A stretch of 64,000 nucleotides of DNA from Eumeta japonica (taxonomy: Eukaryota > Arthropoda > Insecta > Lepidoptera > Psychidae): assembly GCA_005406025.1 (NCBI GenBank), contig BGZK01000016.1, positions 744,001-808,000 of the forward strand, in the 5' to 3' direction. The position numbers and the translations under genes are program-made. How positions within the stretch are numbered: position 1 is the stretch's first letter; each line of letters begins with the position of its first letter. Positions 1 through 12,119 of this stretch are shown here, piece after piece. The notes under the pieces were generated by a model. It made no database searches. It was not told the origin of the DNA and saw nothing but the letters and a program-made list of their open reading frames with translations.

Positions 1-813
1 ACACGCCAGTCTGTTTCGATAATACGACGCACAGCATCAATGGGACGTGCGACCATTACGAATTTCGTCACTGAGATTAACACGCCCGTACTTGAATTCT
101 GTAATAAATTCCTATAATAAATAATAAATTAGTTGTCTTGCATGATGCTTCATCGCTAAAAGCAATTCGAAGCTAAGCAAAGCTCTGCTAAGCTGTCAAT
201 TTACACTTTAAATAATACTACGCAAATGATCACGACTTAAATCCATAAAGACACGCAATTTTTAAATTGACGTCACAATGTAAAAACAATTGACAGTTAG
301 GTGAAACAAATTGCATTCTTTGGCCAAAGAGTTTCATTTTTAAATGTAGTGATTACTTTTCACATAGTGTTTATGTGTTCCAGAAACTTATAGTCATGCC
401 CCGTATTATAAGAAAAAAATTGCTTAAAAATATTTGTGATTGTTTTAGTTAAAGCATATCATATATCATTAGCTGCGATTGGAAATCTGTTTCAACTATT
501 TATAAAACGTCGATTTTTTTGTGTGAATACTTATTCGTGATAGTTATATATTTTACTTAAATGCATCACCGACTAAAATAAAAAGAAATTGTAATGCATA
601 TACTTCATTGAATGATAGATAATCGCTTCTGATTCATTAGCATATAATTAATCATGATTAGGAAGATAAATATAGTAATTATTGATTCTTCTAAAATTTG
701 TTATATAGTCCGATATAAATAAATTCAACTTATACAAACTTATTCCTCAGAAAGCCATGCCATTTTCATCAATGTTTTATTATTATTTGTTAATTTTGTT
801 CATGTCGTTTCAG
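1..813 (+). other. intron 3' part, ending in splice acceptor
   Basis: AT-rich non-coding sequence with no open frame of note. It ends in a T-rich tract followed by CAG at 811-813, immediately before the open frame of the terminal exon. This is inferred to be the 3' part of an intron of that gene. The upstream exons lie outside the window. No repeat was recognised in it. Confidence 0.6.
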
Positions 814-1916
814 CCTCTAACGAAGATGACAAGCATTCGGTCGACTACAATCGTCAACCTAAACGTTCTCATGACGGGCTGTACGCAGAGTTCGTGCGCC
901 AAGACGTAAGGACCTACCCGCCAGATCTATTGTCCTTTCCTGCTCGCGGTCCCCAAGTCTCTCCGGCGGCTAGTAACGCTTCGACTGTCCCAGACAGTAC
1001 AAGACTACCCCTACAATTGAATCCGGCGAGCCCCATCCATTCCCCTCCAGTTTATGGGTTTAATCAGAATCAGAATTTATACAGGACACTACCTCACTCT
1101 CGGTCTCATTCACCCTTTGTAACGCCAATGACTCCTCCCGTGATAACTCCTAGACAAGGTTATGTAACCATACCAAGAAGACCAAGAGTACCTAGCTGGT
1201 CTAGCACTACAAGCACACAAATTCTTCCAAGCTCTGAAGCTCAAGAACCTCTTTACGATAATTTAGGATTGAGGACAACAGCTGACGGCAGTTCTGTGTT
1301 GTCCTTAAATAAAGCAGGTCTCGATCAGCAATATTCCCCAATGAGAGGCAGACCTTTACCAGCTACGCCAACTACGTACACAAATCCACATCCATCTTTT
1401 TATGCTCCTATCGAAGAACAAGAAATGGTGCCGTCTCCTATTCCTTCGCCATATACTCCTAATATGAGAAGTAGCATTAGTTCTCAGCTTTCCAATCAAT
1501 TTTCAACCCCTGGTCCTCAAGAACCGATAAATCCTAGAATGAGCTGGACAGCCAAAAACGCATCTACTCCTCAAACGGAATCACGGAAAAATCTTTTTCA
1601 CGGAATAGATAATTCAGTTCGAAATTCCATCGAATCACAATCTTCAGAAAGCGGGACTCTTAATAGAAAAGGAAAGCCTGAGACGGGATCCTTAAGACGG
1701 AATAATCGAGAAACCAAACAAGAGTTAACAATTAAATCTCCTACGAAAGAAGAACATAAAAACGAAGGAAATACATCATTAAATCAGTCATTAGGGACTT
1801 TGGGTAAGAGTGGCAAAATACCTCCAAGACCTCCTCCGAAACCGAAAAAGAAATCGAACGCCGATCCCAACGAGCCCTTATTTGAAGACGAGGGTGAAGA
1901 CGGGACTGAGGTTTAG
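814..1916 (+). CDS. 3'-terminal coding exon, proline-rich cytoplasmic tail with PDZ ligand (probable protein turtle/IgSF9-like)
   Basis: The open frame runs from the splice acceptor at 813 (2 nt of a split codon, then codons from 816) to TAG at 1914-1916, about 366 codons. The GTG at 894 is internal, not a start. There is no signal peptide, membrane helix or globular domain. The product is rich in Pro, Ser, Thr and Asn, with RPLPATP near the middle, the motif GYVTIPRRPRVPSWSS in the first third, EPLYDNLGLRTT after it, and a basic polyproline stretch KIPPRPPPKPKKK near the end. These suit SH3 or other adaptor binding. The acidic C-terminus ends in Thr-Glu-Val, a class I PDZ ligand pattern. The composition fits the intracellular tail of a neuronal adhesion receptor. 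The YVTIPRRPR and YDNLGLRTT motifs suggest turtle (IgSF9 family), but this is from memory and unproven. The exon is intact, unlike every other coding-like stretch here. Confidence 0.8.
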
Positions 1917-3961
1917 TATAGTGAGACTAACTGCTCGAAAAGTGAAACGACCAAAGTGCCAATAGATAGCGGTAACGGACGAGGTCACGCGAACGAATCG
2001 GACACTAGACTTTAGAAATTGATATAAGAAAGCAACTAAAATTATTTGTTTTGCGGTGCTCGTGTATATAATGTGCTAGATTTTTCACCTGTACGTGCAA
2101 TCGTGGGACAGCCCGTAAAGGATACCGGCCTGAATCGTATTGTATGATTTGCCATTTTATTTGAAATGATTGTACACTTAATGTTACGTATTTTATTAAG
2201 TGTTTATTGTATACGTGATTTTTACCATTATACCCAGTCAGTCAGTCACAGTTATATTTTGTCACAATGATAGCATAAATCTATTTTTAATAGATTATTT
2301 TTACCATTTATGTTTATACTTCATTTACTGCTGACTAAATAGCACTTGAAAGAAGATTTTTATCGTATTTAAACGTCAAAAATATTTTTCTGCATTTTTC
2401 AATATTTTTTGCAAAGAAATGTGTTATTTAAATGGTATATTTTCAGATTACGTTAAATGCATTTTAAGCTTAATTGCAGTGTCACGCAATACGTGTAAGC
2501 CTTATTGAAATCGATGAATAAGCGTATTTTCTTTGTCATTCTATCAATTCATTCTTGTTTTTTTTTTGTATACAAAAAAATACAATGAATTGCAGAAAAA
2601 CGGTGACTGAATAATTGAATTTTTTGCAATCGATATTAATGTATGGGTCACACTATCAACGAACTATTTTTCCAGGTTGTTATAAGTCCTTATTATGATG
2701 AACGTATAAAAGTTTATATGGTCTGAACTAAGTTTGTAAAGGGCTTTAAATAATATTAAAACGGAAGTACGCCACTTTCCAAAAAGAGCACTTAAGCGGA
2801 TATAAAATGATCCCATTCCTTTGTAATCACATTTCGAGATAATCGAGTTTAACGAATCGAAAGGCGTACGACAAACTCGGTATCACTGTCGCGTGACGTC
2901 GTGTTACGCAACCACGAGACGAAGCGTTTACGGAGCATTCTCTGTATTGTGACCGTATAAGAACTCCTGCGTACACTGTCAAAATTAGCTTATTTTTGTC
3001 ACATTATTGAGGAATTTGAAGTAAAGTTTTAGATATGGGCAATACTCTGTCGTAATCGGATTTAGTACCTTAATTATATAACCAATATTCGGATTACAAT
3101 TGTTTGCATGTCTCTCCCGTGCGTCTGCGTTCTGCGACCAGTGCCGGTCGCTCGCAACCGTTTAGGAGCTACTTTGATGTTTCCCAAAGACTGACTATTC
3201 TAAATTGTCACATTCATTTCTTCCTACATTCCTTTAGTTGGAGTCCGAGAGAACTTCGGCATGGATTACCTTTTCATCGTAGATTTGCTAGAGAGATCAG
3301 CTCGCGGCGGTAATTTCAAAAGACTGAAAACTTTAGAAGCTTATGAATTATTTTCACGATAACTTTTTTAGAGCTTTATATTTGTTTTCAGTTTTTTATT
3401 AACGTTTTACTAAAAAATTTTTTAACTTTGCATAACTAAGTTAAAGTAATTTTGTTCGAACCCTAACATGTTAATCGAAAACTCATCATCGACTACCATT
3501 TAATAATCACCATTAATAATCACTCACATAATTCACTTGTAATACGTTTCACATATGAATTACATATTAATTATATGAATAGTTTTCGATATGTTCCTAG
3601 TTACAAAAATGCAATATTTTAGGTATACTACTTTTTGTATGTGATTACTTTTATGTACTATACTTCATTTTTCTTTAAAGGTGCTTTTATTAGTAGCACA
3701 CGTATACTTTATTTTGTTTAAATTATTTAAACCATCGATGTATATTTAACAAACAAAATATATGTAATGTTTTACGCAATTTTTCTCTTGTAAAGATTAT
3801 GATGTGCTTTTAACTGATGTTTGTATTTTTAGGTTCAAAACTGTTGTACAAGTTTTACAACTTTTTTACTGTAGATCCAGTTTTATTTAGATTTTAAGGG
3901 ACCTGTATATAAATTATTAAATATTAAAAATATATTTCATTAGTTCAATTGTTTTATTAAA
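1917..3961 (+). other. probable 3' UTR and downstream flank of the terminal exon
   Basis: AT-rich non-coding DNA follows the stop codon. No canonical AATAAA is obvious in the first 2 kb. An ATTAAA variant lies at 3956-3961, just before the first repeat. The true end of the transcript cannot be set from sequence. The small open frame at 3104-3313 shows no recognisable protein and is not called. Confidence 0.35.
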
Positions 3962-3984
3962 GCCGTACTCCCAATATAAAAAAA

Positions 3985-4165
3985 AGCAGAATTCTTATAG
4001 ACCACTCGTGTGTTTGCCTGTCTGTCCATCTAGTACAACCAATTTGCTCCGAATCTACTACACCGATTAAGTTGACATTTGGTACACACAGACACAAATA
4101 TATCTGTGACCCAACACTATATATGACGTAAGCAAATGAATTTTAAATATGTTTTGAAGGGTAAT
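3985..4165 (+). repeat. lepidopteran interspersed repeat fragment (CTGTCTGTCC / TTGACATTTGGTACAC type)
   Basis: The sequence has the familiar order: a Cys-like 'gtttgcctgtctgtcc' run, then 'accgattaagttgacattt' and 'ggtacacacagac'. This resembles a large class of insect interspersed repeats. Related wording recurs at 5510-5665 (+) and 27345-27545 (-). The boundaries are approximate. Confidence 0.5.
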
Positions 4166-4284
4166 AGAGTACTAAAAAATATATTTTGAATCTAAAATAA
4201 AGCTATGTATTCTTGTGTTGCGATAATATAAATGGTATTTTTTTATGTGTCGATAAATAAATCAAGATTTTTTTATGGTATTTA

Positions 4285-4490
4285 AATTGGAAAGAGAACG
4301 TGCGAGCCACCAGCGAATGAGTAGGCCAGAGGAACTTTCAGGAAGACATAAGATCATGGAGTGGGAAATGGGCCACTTCAAGCTGAAGCTGCTACTTCAC
4401 GACTGTATTCTGCGAGTATGGAATCTCTCGGGTCAAGCTGGCGCGTTTTCGTGCTACAGCCGAGTTGGTCACGGCATGTCTCTATCATAT
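4285..4490 (+). repeat. R1 repeat copy, right half
   Basis: The section 4395-4480 ('gactgtattctgcgagta' ... 'ttttcgtgctacagccgag' 'ttggtcacggcatg') aligns with the reverse complement of about 32,300-32,470. It is therefore a dispersed repeat. The two overlapping small open frames here (4275-4493 and 4361-4546) are accidental frames in the repeat. Confidence 0.6.
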
Positions 4491-5509
4491 TAAAACTATT
4501 GAATTTAAAACATAGCACCATCCAATTATTACGATCACAAGCTTAACAAACGTATCACACAAGAAGTAAAATATATTACAACCACTCGTATTCTTCTGTT
4601 TGCTTCATCTCGTTCTCCCTCACGACCGCAGTCGTCTGTGGGTCGCCTCAACGTTCTCATAGAAGAAACACTTGACCAGGAGTAAGTTCGTTGGCCGTCG
4701 ACCATTTCTCTTCGTGCATCGACGCGACCATAGACAAATCACTTTGTGGAGTCTCAAAATGTTAGTACATATTTCGATGATCTTGCATCTTCGTGTGTCG
4801 TAGAAACAAACTAAAAATCATTCTTAATATTCAAAATAAATAAATGTAGGAGTCGTTTTTTGCTTTTCTTAATGTGAGTCGAGTTAAGACCATACAAGGT
4901 TGTCGTCACTTCCTTAGGTTATTAGATATCAGGTGACGTTAAGCGCCTAAAGATGTTGTTATTATGAATGAGCGAATTAAACAAGGAAAAATTAATGAAG
5001 TTTTATTCTACACCATAATACCAGAACAACCGGGGAGTACAGCTTGACAACAGATTAAAAATAAAAGCATGCCACAGACGACAAAAGAGTTTCTATGGGT
5101 TAAGACACTGTACACTCTAGAGACTAATGTTATAAATTTACTCAATTATATAACAGATGTTATATCAAATTTTAGACAATCATGAATAACAGATTAATGC
5201 AATATATTTTTTTTAATGTTTCTTATATTTGAACGTTCCCATATATAATATCCACCCATAACAAAATAATCTAAACATTTTTAAATTAGGGCTCCGATAC
5301 TACAAATTATATGATTTTTATTAAGTCTGTCACCAAAATATAAATTTTCTACAAAGAAATAAAATATTAAACTGTAAGTTTTTTTTTTCAAAAGTATTTA
5401 CACATATTTCTATCCACCAAAATAAAAAGTAGAAGAAAAGTTAAGATACCGAAAAAAAAATTATTCACAAGGTGGAAGATTAATTGCAAAATCGAAAGGA
5501 ACAAGAAGT
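4491..5509. other. non-coding, nothing recognised
   Basis: AT-rich sequence with poly-A and poly-T tracts. I see no coding frame, RNA gene or clear repeat. Confidence 0.5.
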
Positions 5510-5665
5510 TCCTTTACAATTAGTCTCTGTCTGCCTTCCTGTTTCCCTGTCTCTCTGAATGTCCTTTTATAACTCAAGAACGGTTTGACCGATCGTGATG
5601 AAAATTGGTATACACTAAGAACATGTGATTGCGCACATGATAGGCTATTGTCTGTCTGTCTTTTC
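5510..5665 (+). repeat. interspersed repeat fragment ('AAGAACGGTTTGACC' type)
   Basis: Contains 'ctgtctgccttcctg', then 'ataactcaagaacggtttga' and 'ccgatcgtgatgaaaattgg'. The central part matches the reverse complement of 27,410-27,470 ('ataactaaagaacggtttga'). It is the same broad class as the 3985 copy. Confidence 0.5.
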
Positions 5666-5699
5666 TCTGCGTATATGTTACTTGTAACTCAATAAATAA

Positions 5700-6064
5700 A
5701 AATTAAAAAAAAACCGACTTCAAAAAGATTATTCCAAAACAAATTAATATGCACTAAAAAGTAAAAAATAATTGCGTATTCTTCTACAACTTAATAATCA
5801 ACTTACTTTTTCTACTTATCAATATTGACGATCTATGTGTTTAGTATGCAAGAAGGTAGGTAGGTACATACCCACTTCAAAATTAACTCAACATACCTAT
5901 GAATAACAAACAATGATCAAAATATTTTTTAGAGTTCTCTTAAGTAAAATAAAATGAAAAATATTAGACTACTTAAAAAATCAGTCAAATTACGATAATA
6001 TAATCTAATTACAATCACTGTTATTTTTGGAGTCGGTGTCTATTGCTAGATATATTGTAGTGTT
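5700..6064 (+). repeat. R2 repeat, copy A
   Basis: Starts with 'aaaccgacttcaaaa' and runs to 'ggagtcggtgtc' (6029-6040) plus a partial loop sequence (6041-6064). It aligns almost end to end with the reverse complement of copy B (8687-9030). Shared blocks include 'caaattaatatgcactaaaa', 'acctatgaataacaaacaat' and 'gaaaaatattagactactta'. Copy A stops inside the terminal hairpin loop, and the loop is in the opposite orientation to copy B. Confidence 0.75.
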
Positions 6065-8327
6065 AAGTCATTAATTCTAAAACAAGAGAAGCATTTAGTT
6101 GTCATTTGTAAAGAGGAAAAGTTTGTAAATTTAGATGTAGGATGGATTTATGGATCCGATTGTAAAATTCTGTCATTAATAGGAAGCTGATTCTGATTCC
6201 TGAGTACTATAAACTATTTCTAATTTCGATTGAAATGTGTTTACAATTTCACAATAACAGTAATTGAAGTTAGAAAAATCTAGACGTTTGGTTGATTTAT
6301 TGACGTCCGCTGCTTATACGGTTTGAGATAACAAAAGAAAACGTATATAAAAAATTATAACCTTTAATAACTTTACTAAATAAATGCACAACATGATATA
6401 TCCATGTTCAATATTTCATCCACAGACATTGATTTTATGTAAACAATGAAAGAAATTTACCAAATGTAGTTTGAATATTAGAATTCAAATAATATAAATA
6501 TATAAGAATTAGTTTTTATCTTAAGTCAACGTAAATCACACGCCCCGTGCCTCGAAGGGTATATCAAGCTGTCGGTCGCGGACGTTGTCACCGCGTTGAT
6601 GACGGCAATGTTTAACAGCCCCAATCTACACTGCGCCAGCGTCGAAGGCTAAGGTTTAAGCACGTCAATAAGGAATAAAAAGTTTTGGAAGGGTATAGCT
6701 CTACACTGGCGTAAAGCCTAACGCAGTAATCACTGGAAATTTCTGGGATAACGAATTTGCTTCTATCGATGTATGGAGTAGTAATAATTTAGAACGATAA
6801 CAGTAAGTTTATAATCGGAGAAAAGTGACTCATTGATTCATGTACCATAAGATTTCCGAAATTATAAGCCCGATCGAAATTGATTTGATCAGATGATAGT
6901 TTGTACAATGTAAAAATCCGGCGAGAAAGAATTTTTGGAAAATCGCTTCGAAAACTGAGGAGTAAAAGAGGATCGACTTTTTTATAAACTTTTGATGTGG
7001 CGAGGTACGATTATAATTAATATAAATATTGCTTTTTAAGAATGACGAGACGCGTCTATAGCAATTTCGGTAATTAGGTGAAGAGAGGAGTAGGGTTGTT
7101 TAATGTACAAAAACGAGTATGTATTTTGTTCGTATTTTTTGTGTGCCTAAACCTTTCATATGATTAGGATAAAACTGGCAATATACGGTGTTCGCAAACG
7201 GCAAGACTTCTGAAAAAAAAAATAACTGTCCTCGATTTCGTCTGTGAAGTCGTATGATTGACCCAAATTACTGAACCAATTTTAAAAATTCCTTTATGAA
7301 TAAAAAGTTCCCTTGAAAAGGAGGATTGTGTTGTAATCACTAAAATTGAGATTCTTCTACGATAAGACATTTAATAAACAGAATTTGTTAATTAACATTT
7401 TTTATTTAGTATTTTAATTAGAAACATAAGTTTCTAAGACTTTAAAACTGGAAACTTCTTGCATTTGATTTGCTAAAAAATGACTTACCCCACTCAATTG
7501 GCAGTGAAATTTCAAATACTTATTAAAACAGCGGTTCTTTCAGTCGGAAGCTATAAATTTTAATGTAGCGTCCGGTCACTTCACAGCGGCGCGCCGCTCG
7601 AAAATATCGAGTGCCCGGTGAAGGGCTTTTTTCATATAACTTTTACGTTCCAAATATATTGAGCTGTAAAAAAGTAACAATGTCCCCGTTTCACGGCCGC
7701 CCATAATTCTGGTCCATGACGCAAAAGTTGTTATTAGAAAAAATTTAAGAGGGAATAACAGTCATCTTTGTTTTTGCATGACCCGTGATGCACTTTCTAA
7801 TACGGTGTTTGTTTTAATTTTATTTAGATACAATAACTGTTATTGTCATTGGTGATGTTAGTTATGTTAAGATATTCCTTCTTTTCTATGTTAATTGATC
7901 TTTGTTAAAATTACTAGATCATTAGTGCAATACTAACACTGGCAGTCGTTTTTTGGGGAATAAGCTATTCGGGGTTTTTCTGAGAGATTAAATCTCAAAT
8001 AAGGAAGTCAATAAATAATTGAATAAAAGAAATAAATTAAGTAAATAAACAAATAATAATTTATTCGGTAAGCATAGAAAACTTAAAATTAACTTAACTA
8101 ATACATTTAATAGTTACAAAATAAAAAAAAAAAAACAATAGGCCGAAAGGTGATTAGCTCAGTATGATGCTTCAGCTTGAGCCACAGCGTTGATTTTCAA
8201 CTGGGCCCTGAAAACTTAAAACTAATCCTGATCACCGTGCCAAACAAAAATTTTGTATAAAGAAAATAAAGAAGCAGTCCTAGGAACCTTGCAATCGTGC
8301 AATACCTAAGGCGCAATGAACATTTCT
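6065..8327. other. non-coding between R2 copy A and the foldback repeat
   Basis: No coding region. There are small GC-richer patches at about 6540-6620 and 7560-7630. The reverse-strand frame at 7164-7370 has no recognisable content. No repeat was identified with confidence. Confidence 0.4.
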
Positions 8328-8452
8328 GCAGGCCTAGCATAACTCCCTAGGCAAGAGTCTCTCTATAGGACCGTCCCTTTCGCTCATCACATTAGCGCGA
8401 TAAGAACAGCCCTATACAGAGACTCTTGTCTAGAGCATCATGCTAGGCCCGC
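8328..8452. repeat. foldback (MITE-like) inverted repeat
   Basis: The two halves are imperfect reverse complements over about 60 bp. The left arm holds 'ggcctagcat', 'caagagtctct' and 'attagcgcgataag'; the right arm holds the complements, such as 'gagactcttg' and 'atgctaggccc'. The centre, near 8385-8405, is itself palindromic around 'cgcg'. There is no coding capacity. It fits a short foldback element, although a structured transcript cannot be excluded. Confidence 0.7.
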
Positions 8453-8484
8453 AAGAACGAATGAGAAAAAATTATTATGAATGG

Positions 8485-8672
8485 TCAAAAATGAAATTCA
8501 TTGTTTCTCAGAATATTCTTCATTAGCATAAATGTTTTTTTTCATTCGAATAAACCAATTTTGAAAACATTTTTGCTACTTCTTCCTGGTGACTTCGAAA
8601 ACAGGTTTTTCATACTCTTCCACAGCCTCTTCTGGTGATGAAAGTTGATCGCGTCATTGGTTCTTAATATCT
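8485..8672 (-). pseudogene. mariner transposase C-terminal fragment
   Basis: Read on the minus strand, one frame gives a mariner C-terminus: ...SSPEEAVEEYEKPVFEVTRK, then an in-frame stop where Trp is expected, then QKCFQNWFIRMKKN and a terminal YANEEYSEKQ before a natural stop. This matches the 'WF.RM..C....GEYFEK' ending of mariner transposases. It also aligns with the homologous segment at 61,770-61,910. The remainder of the transposase, including the catalytic Asp residues, is missing. At 8672 it abuts R2 copy B directly. It is a dead fragment. Confidence 0.75.
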
Positions 8673-8675
8673 TCA

Positions 8676-8730
8676 GAGTCGGTGTCTATTGTTAGGTATA
8701 TTGTAGTGTTTCCTTGGCTGACACCGACTC
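8676..8730. repeat. terminal hairpin of R2 copy B
   Basis: Perfect 11-bp arms GAGTCGGTGTC (8676-8686) and GACACCGACTC (8720-8730) enclose a 33-nt loop. Copy A has one arm and part of the same loop in reversed orientation. Confidence 0.8.
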
Positions 8731-9060
8731 CAAAAATAACAATAATTGTAATTACATTATATTATCGCAATAATTTGATTGACTTTTAAGTAGTCTAATA
8801 TTTTTCATTTAATTCCAACTCAGGACAACTCTAAAAAATAATTTTATCATTGTTTGTTATTCATAGGTATGTGTTGAGTTAAATTTGAAATGGGTAGGCA
8901 CCTACATATTGATAAATAGAAAAAGTAAGTTGATTATTATTTATTAAGTTATAGTAGAATACACAATTAATTTTTGCTTTTTAGTGCATATTAATTTGTG
9001 TTTGAATAGTTTTTGTTTTGAAGTCGCTTTTTTTTGTTAAAATTTTTGTTTATTATTTTG
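8676..9060 (-). repeat. R2 repeat, copy B
   Basis: Reverse-complement homologue of copy A (5700-6064). The far end reads 'ttttgaagtcgctttttttt', the partner of 'aaaccgacttcaaaa' in copy A. The copies are alignable over about 330 bp with small indels, so they are related insertions in opposite orientation about 2.6 kb apart. Confidence 0.75.
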
Positions 9061-9655
9061 ATTTTTAGTGAATCTGAAGTATACTAACTAATTTATCTGA
9101 ATATGGGTAGACCTACTAAATATGCTGCTCATAAATCGCACCCTCACTTTAAGCCGTTAAGGAGTTCCATTGATCATCATATTCGACTACGACAATTACT
9201 TGACCATAACGACGTTACGATAGGTGACTCAAATATCCGGATAGCTTATAAAAGATTAGGCCAAATATCCTTCATTTGCACCTAAGAATTGAAGAGTTCC
9301 TTTCCTTTGTCATGGATCCCATAATCAGAACCAAACCAAACTCTTGTCAAATTATCCTTGAAGTGCATCCTTTCCAATAAAAAAAGAATAATCGAAATCG
9401 GTTGGCGTAATATTGAGTTATTGGTCCATTTGTCGCGCACATACTTAATGCAAATTTAAGACTTATTTGGTTTCATGGATGCCAATGTCAACTGGACTAA
9501 ATTGAAATGGGATCACATGGAAAGCACCAGCTTTCAGATAAAAAAAAATAATCGAAATCGGTTTTCCTAGTCGAAAATTCTGAGGTAACAAACAAAAAAA
9601 AATACAGTCGAATTGAGAACTTTCTTTTTTTGTTGAAGTCAGTTAAAAAATAATC
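9061..9655. repeat. repeat-derived DNA ending in 'gttgaagtcagttaaaa'
   Basis: Two similar blocks, 'ataatcgaaatcggttgg' at about 9390 and 'ataatcgaaatcggttttc' at about 9550, and a right end 'cagtcgaattgagaactttc' ... 'gttgaagtcagttaaaa' resemble lepidopteran elements bounded by 'gaagtcggtt'. The small frame at 9103-9285 (starting MGRPTKY) is probably a decayed element frame. I cannot name its family. Confidence 0.4.
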
Positions 9656-12115
9656 CACTTACTTCTTTTTTGTTCTTCGGGTTATTTTTTCCGTTTTTAA
9701 TTTTTAGAACATGAAGATATTTTTGCAGCAGGTGGTCAGTAATACAATCAAGGAGCGCTTGAACTAATAAACTGAAGAAAGAGTACACCACGGGGGTGGG
9801 TATTATTCCATACTTAATTTGGTGGCGGCGTACTTAAAGTTGCCCCTAAATGGGCGGTTTTGTGGAGAGGAATGACAAGACTAATAAGATACCTGGAAGA
9901 GGACTGTTTGCTGCAGGTCCAGTATTTCATCATGGAAATCATAAACATTACAATGTACATCCAAAAATGAAGGTCTAATAACAGCTGAAATTGTAAATCT
10001 AATCCCAGATAAGTATCTAATGTAAGACAGCTCAGTTTCGTATGTAGTATGTAAGCTATTTGCTCGCTAAATAATTAGAGAATAAAGAAACTTAATAGAA
10101 ATGTTATTAATTGTAAGTAATATTTTAAATACATTCTTAAAAACATTATAAATATATTATTAAGTGATAGAATAAATGATTTAAGTATCTAAAAACAGCG
10201 ATCAGCGGGCGCCATTTGACTACTGCCAATCTTTTCTCATTTTAAGAACCACGTCTGCATTTGCTTTTCTTTGTTCACTGAATAAAATTTATTGAATACA
10301 AAATTATGAACACCTAAACCCATACACAATTCGATTGTCGTGTGTATGCAAGGCTGAAAACTTTATTTTCGATCCAATTGTGTCTCATAAGCGCAATGAA
10401 AAATCCATCTGTATATTAATTACATATTATATTCCGTCGGTAGGTTGATATTCAAATTAAATTATGATAATAAAAGTCGTTGCTCTGATGCCGAAGATTA
10501 CTCTCAAGGGAGTTCTTCCCTTGTAAGAGGGCGATAGCCGACTCAAATTAAAATCAGTTCACGGCCGTGGTCTGTCGTGTTTGTTCTGGCGAGTGTCGAC
10601 AGGTTCAAGTCTAATTAATTCATATTTTCAGTCATATTAAGTTCTTATTCTATTTATCTATATTCTGTTTATAGTTTAAATGAACAGAGCATAATAAGCA
10701 ATGGATATTTTGAAATAAAATTTCAATAAAGGTTTCATTGGTCCTTCCAATGATTTTTGATTTTCGAAGTAAATACAAAATCAAGTGTACCCATGTCCCA
10801 TACTAAATTAGACATTCTCTTTTGTAATATGTGATAATTCGTTATTTATGTAGTGATCCAGAATAATCAGCGATATATATATAGTAATAAGTTTTTTTGC
10901 CATTTTTGTAATGTGCTTTAAAAATATGTCCTTTATTTAAATAAGTTTAATAAAATATAAGCTTTTTTTATTAAACTACTTTCACAACGAAGTAAAAGAT
11001 ATATTATGTCGGGTACTTTTTTGTGCAAGTATTCAAACCGGCGTACAAAAGTATGTGCACTTGTACAGAGGTACTCCAGGTGAAAGTTTTTTTTTAGACA
11101 TAGGTTGAACGTATAACATTGTATTAACAATGATAATTGCGCAGGTGTATTCAGTAAGTGCAAAGAGATAGCCGTTTTGTACTGTTGATATTGATTTCCT
11201 TAAAGGTCGTGGCTTAAGATTCGACGAAGGACACGAAAAAAAAATCAAATGCTCCTTGTACGACAAAACAGTAGTCGCCGAGCGTCGATGAGTGTGCGTC
11301 GACGGCCGACGTAGACGAGCGCCTAACTCAATATCCTACGTCTGAATACCTAATGCACTGAAATACCTCAACACGAGAGCCGGCGGCGCCCTTAAATAAC
11401 TGAGTAATCCTTTATAATATATTCATGTAAATGTTTCTGAAACGTTCTAAACATTAATTTCCTTGGTATTCATGTATTAATTAAATAGTATCGTACGACT
11501 GCGCATATGTGGACGTAAAATCACTGATGTATTACGAATATACATAAATAAATACATGGAATAAATTATATATAATTGTTTTAAATTGTATGCATAATCT
11601 GTACGAACAGTTGCTTCCGTGCGAAGGTGATCAAGGAGTTGTTACTTTGTAACATCAAACGCAGACTCAAAGCACGGCTTATATTGTAATGTCGAAGGCC
11701 GCGCAAGACAACAAGCGCGGAGAGTTGCGCGCACGCACCGCCCGCGCTCTACGCCGTCTGCGGGCAATATTATAATATCTATCCATCCAAACGACCTCTG
11801 TTTGATGTCTACTCTACTTAGAACGTCCTAATGTTGGAATTAATGTTTTCCAAGAAAAATATCAATTTGTAAAACACAAATTGATTGTAATTAATGAAAC
11901 GGACGTACAAATTAAACGACATAACTCATATAAATTGCGAACAGTATTTCCTTGCATTAGGTACCAGCTAGTCTACATATATATCCGATTGTTTCAAAAT
12001 TTTTACAAACCGTATTCACATATTCGTGTGGTTTTATTAAAAAAAAACTAGCACTTGTCTCCGGTTCCTTTTCCGTATCTCTACTATACTAAACCGAATT
12101 CACTAATAGATAGTT
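9656..12115. other. non-coding, with short hairpin and small CpG patch
   Basis: No defensible gene. CAAGGGA (10505-10511) pairs with TCCCTTG (10517-10523), giving a 7-bp hairpin. A CpG-dense patch lies at 11,690-11,765. The open frames at 10,933-11,266 on the minus strand are AT-rich accidental frames. Confidence 0.4.
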
Positions 12116-12119
12116 ATAC

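Noticed and set aside
9103..9285. 60-codon plus frame starting MGRPTKYAAHKSHPH
   Set aside because: It lies inside a repeat-like block bounded by 'gaagtcggtt'-type sequence. No domain, and it is too short to defend.
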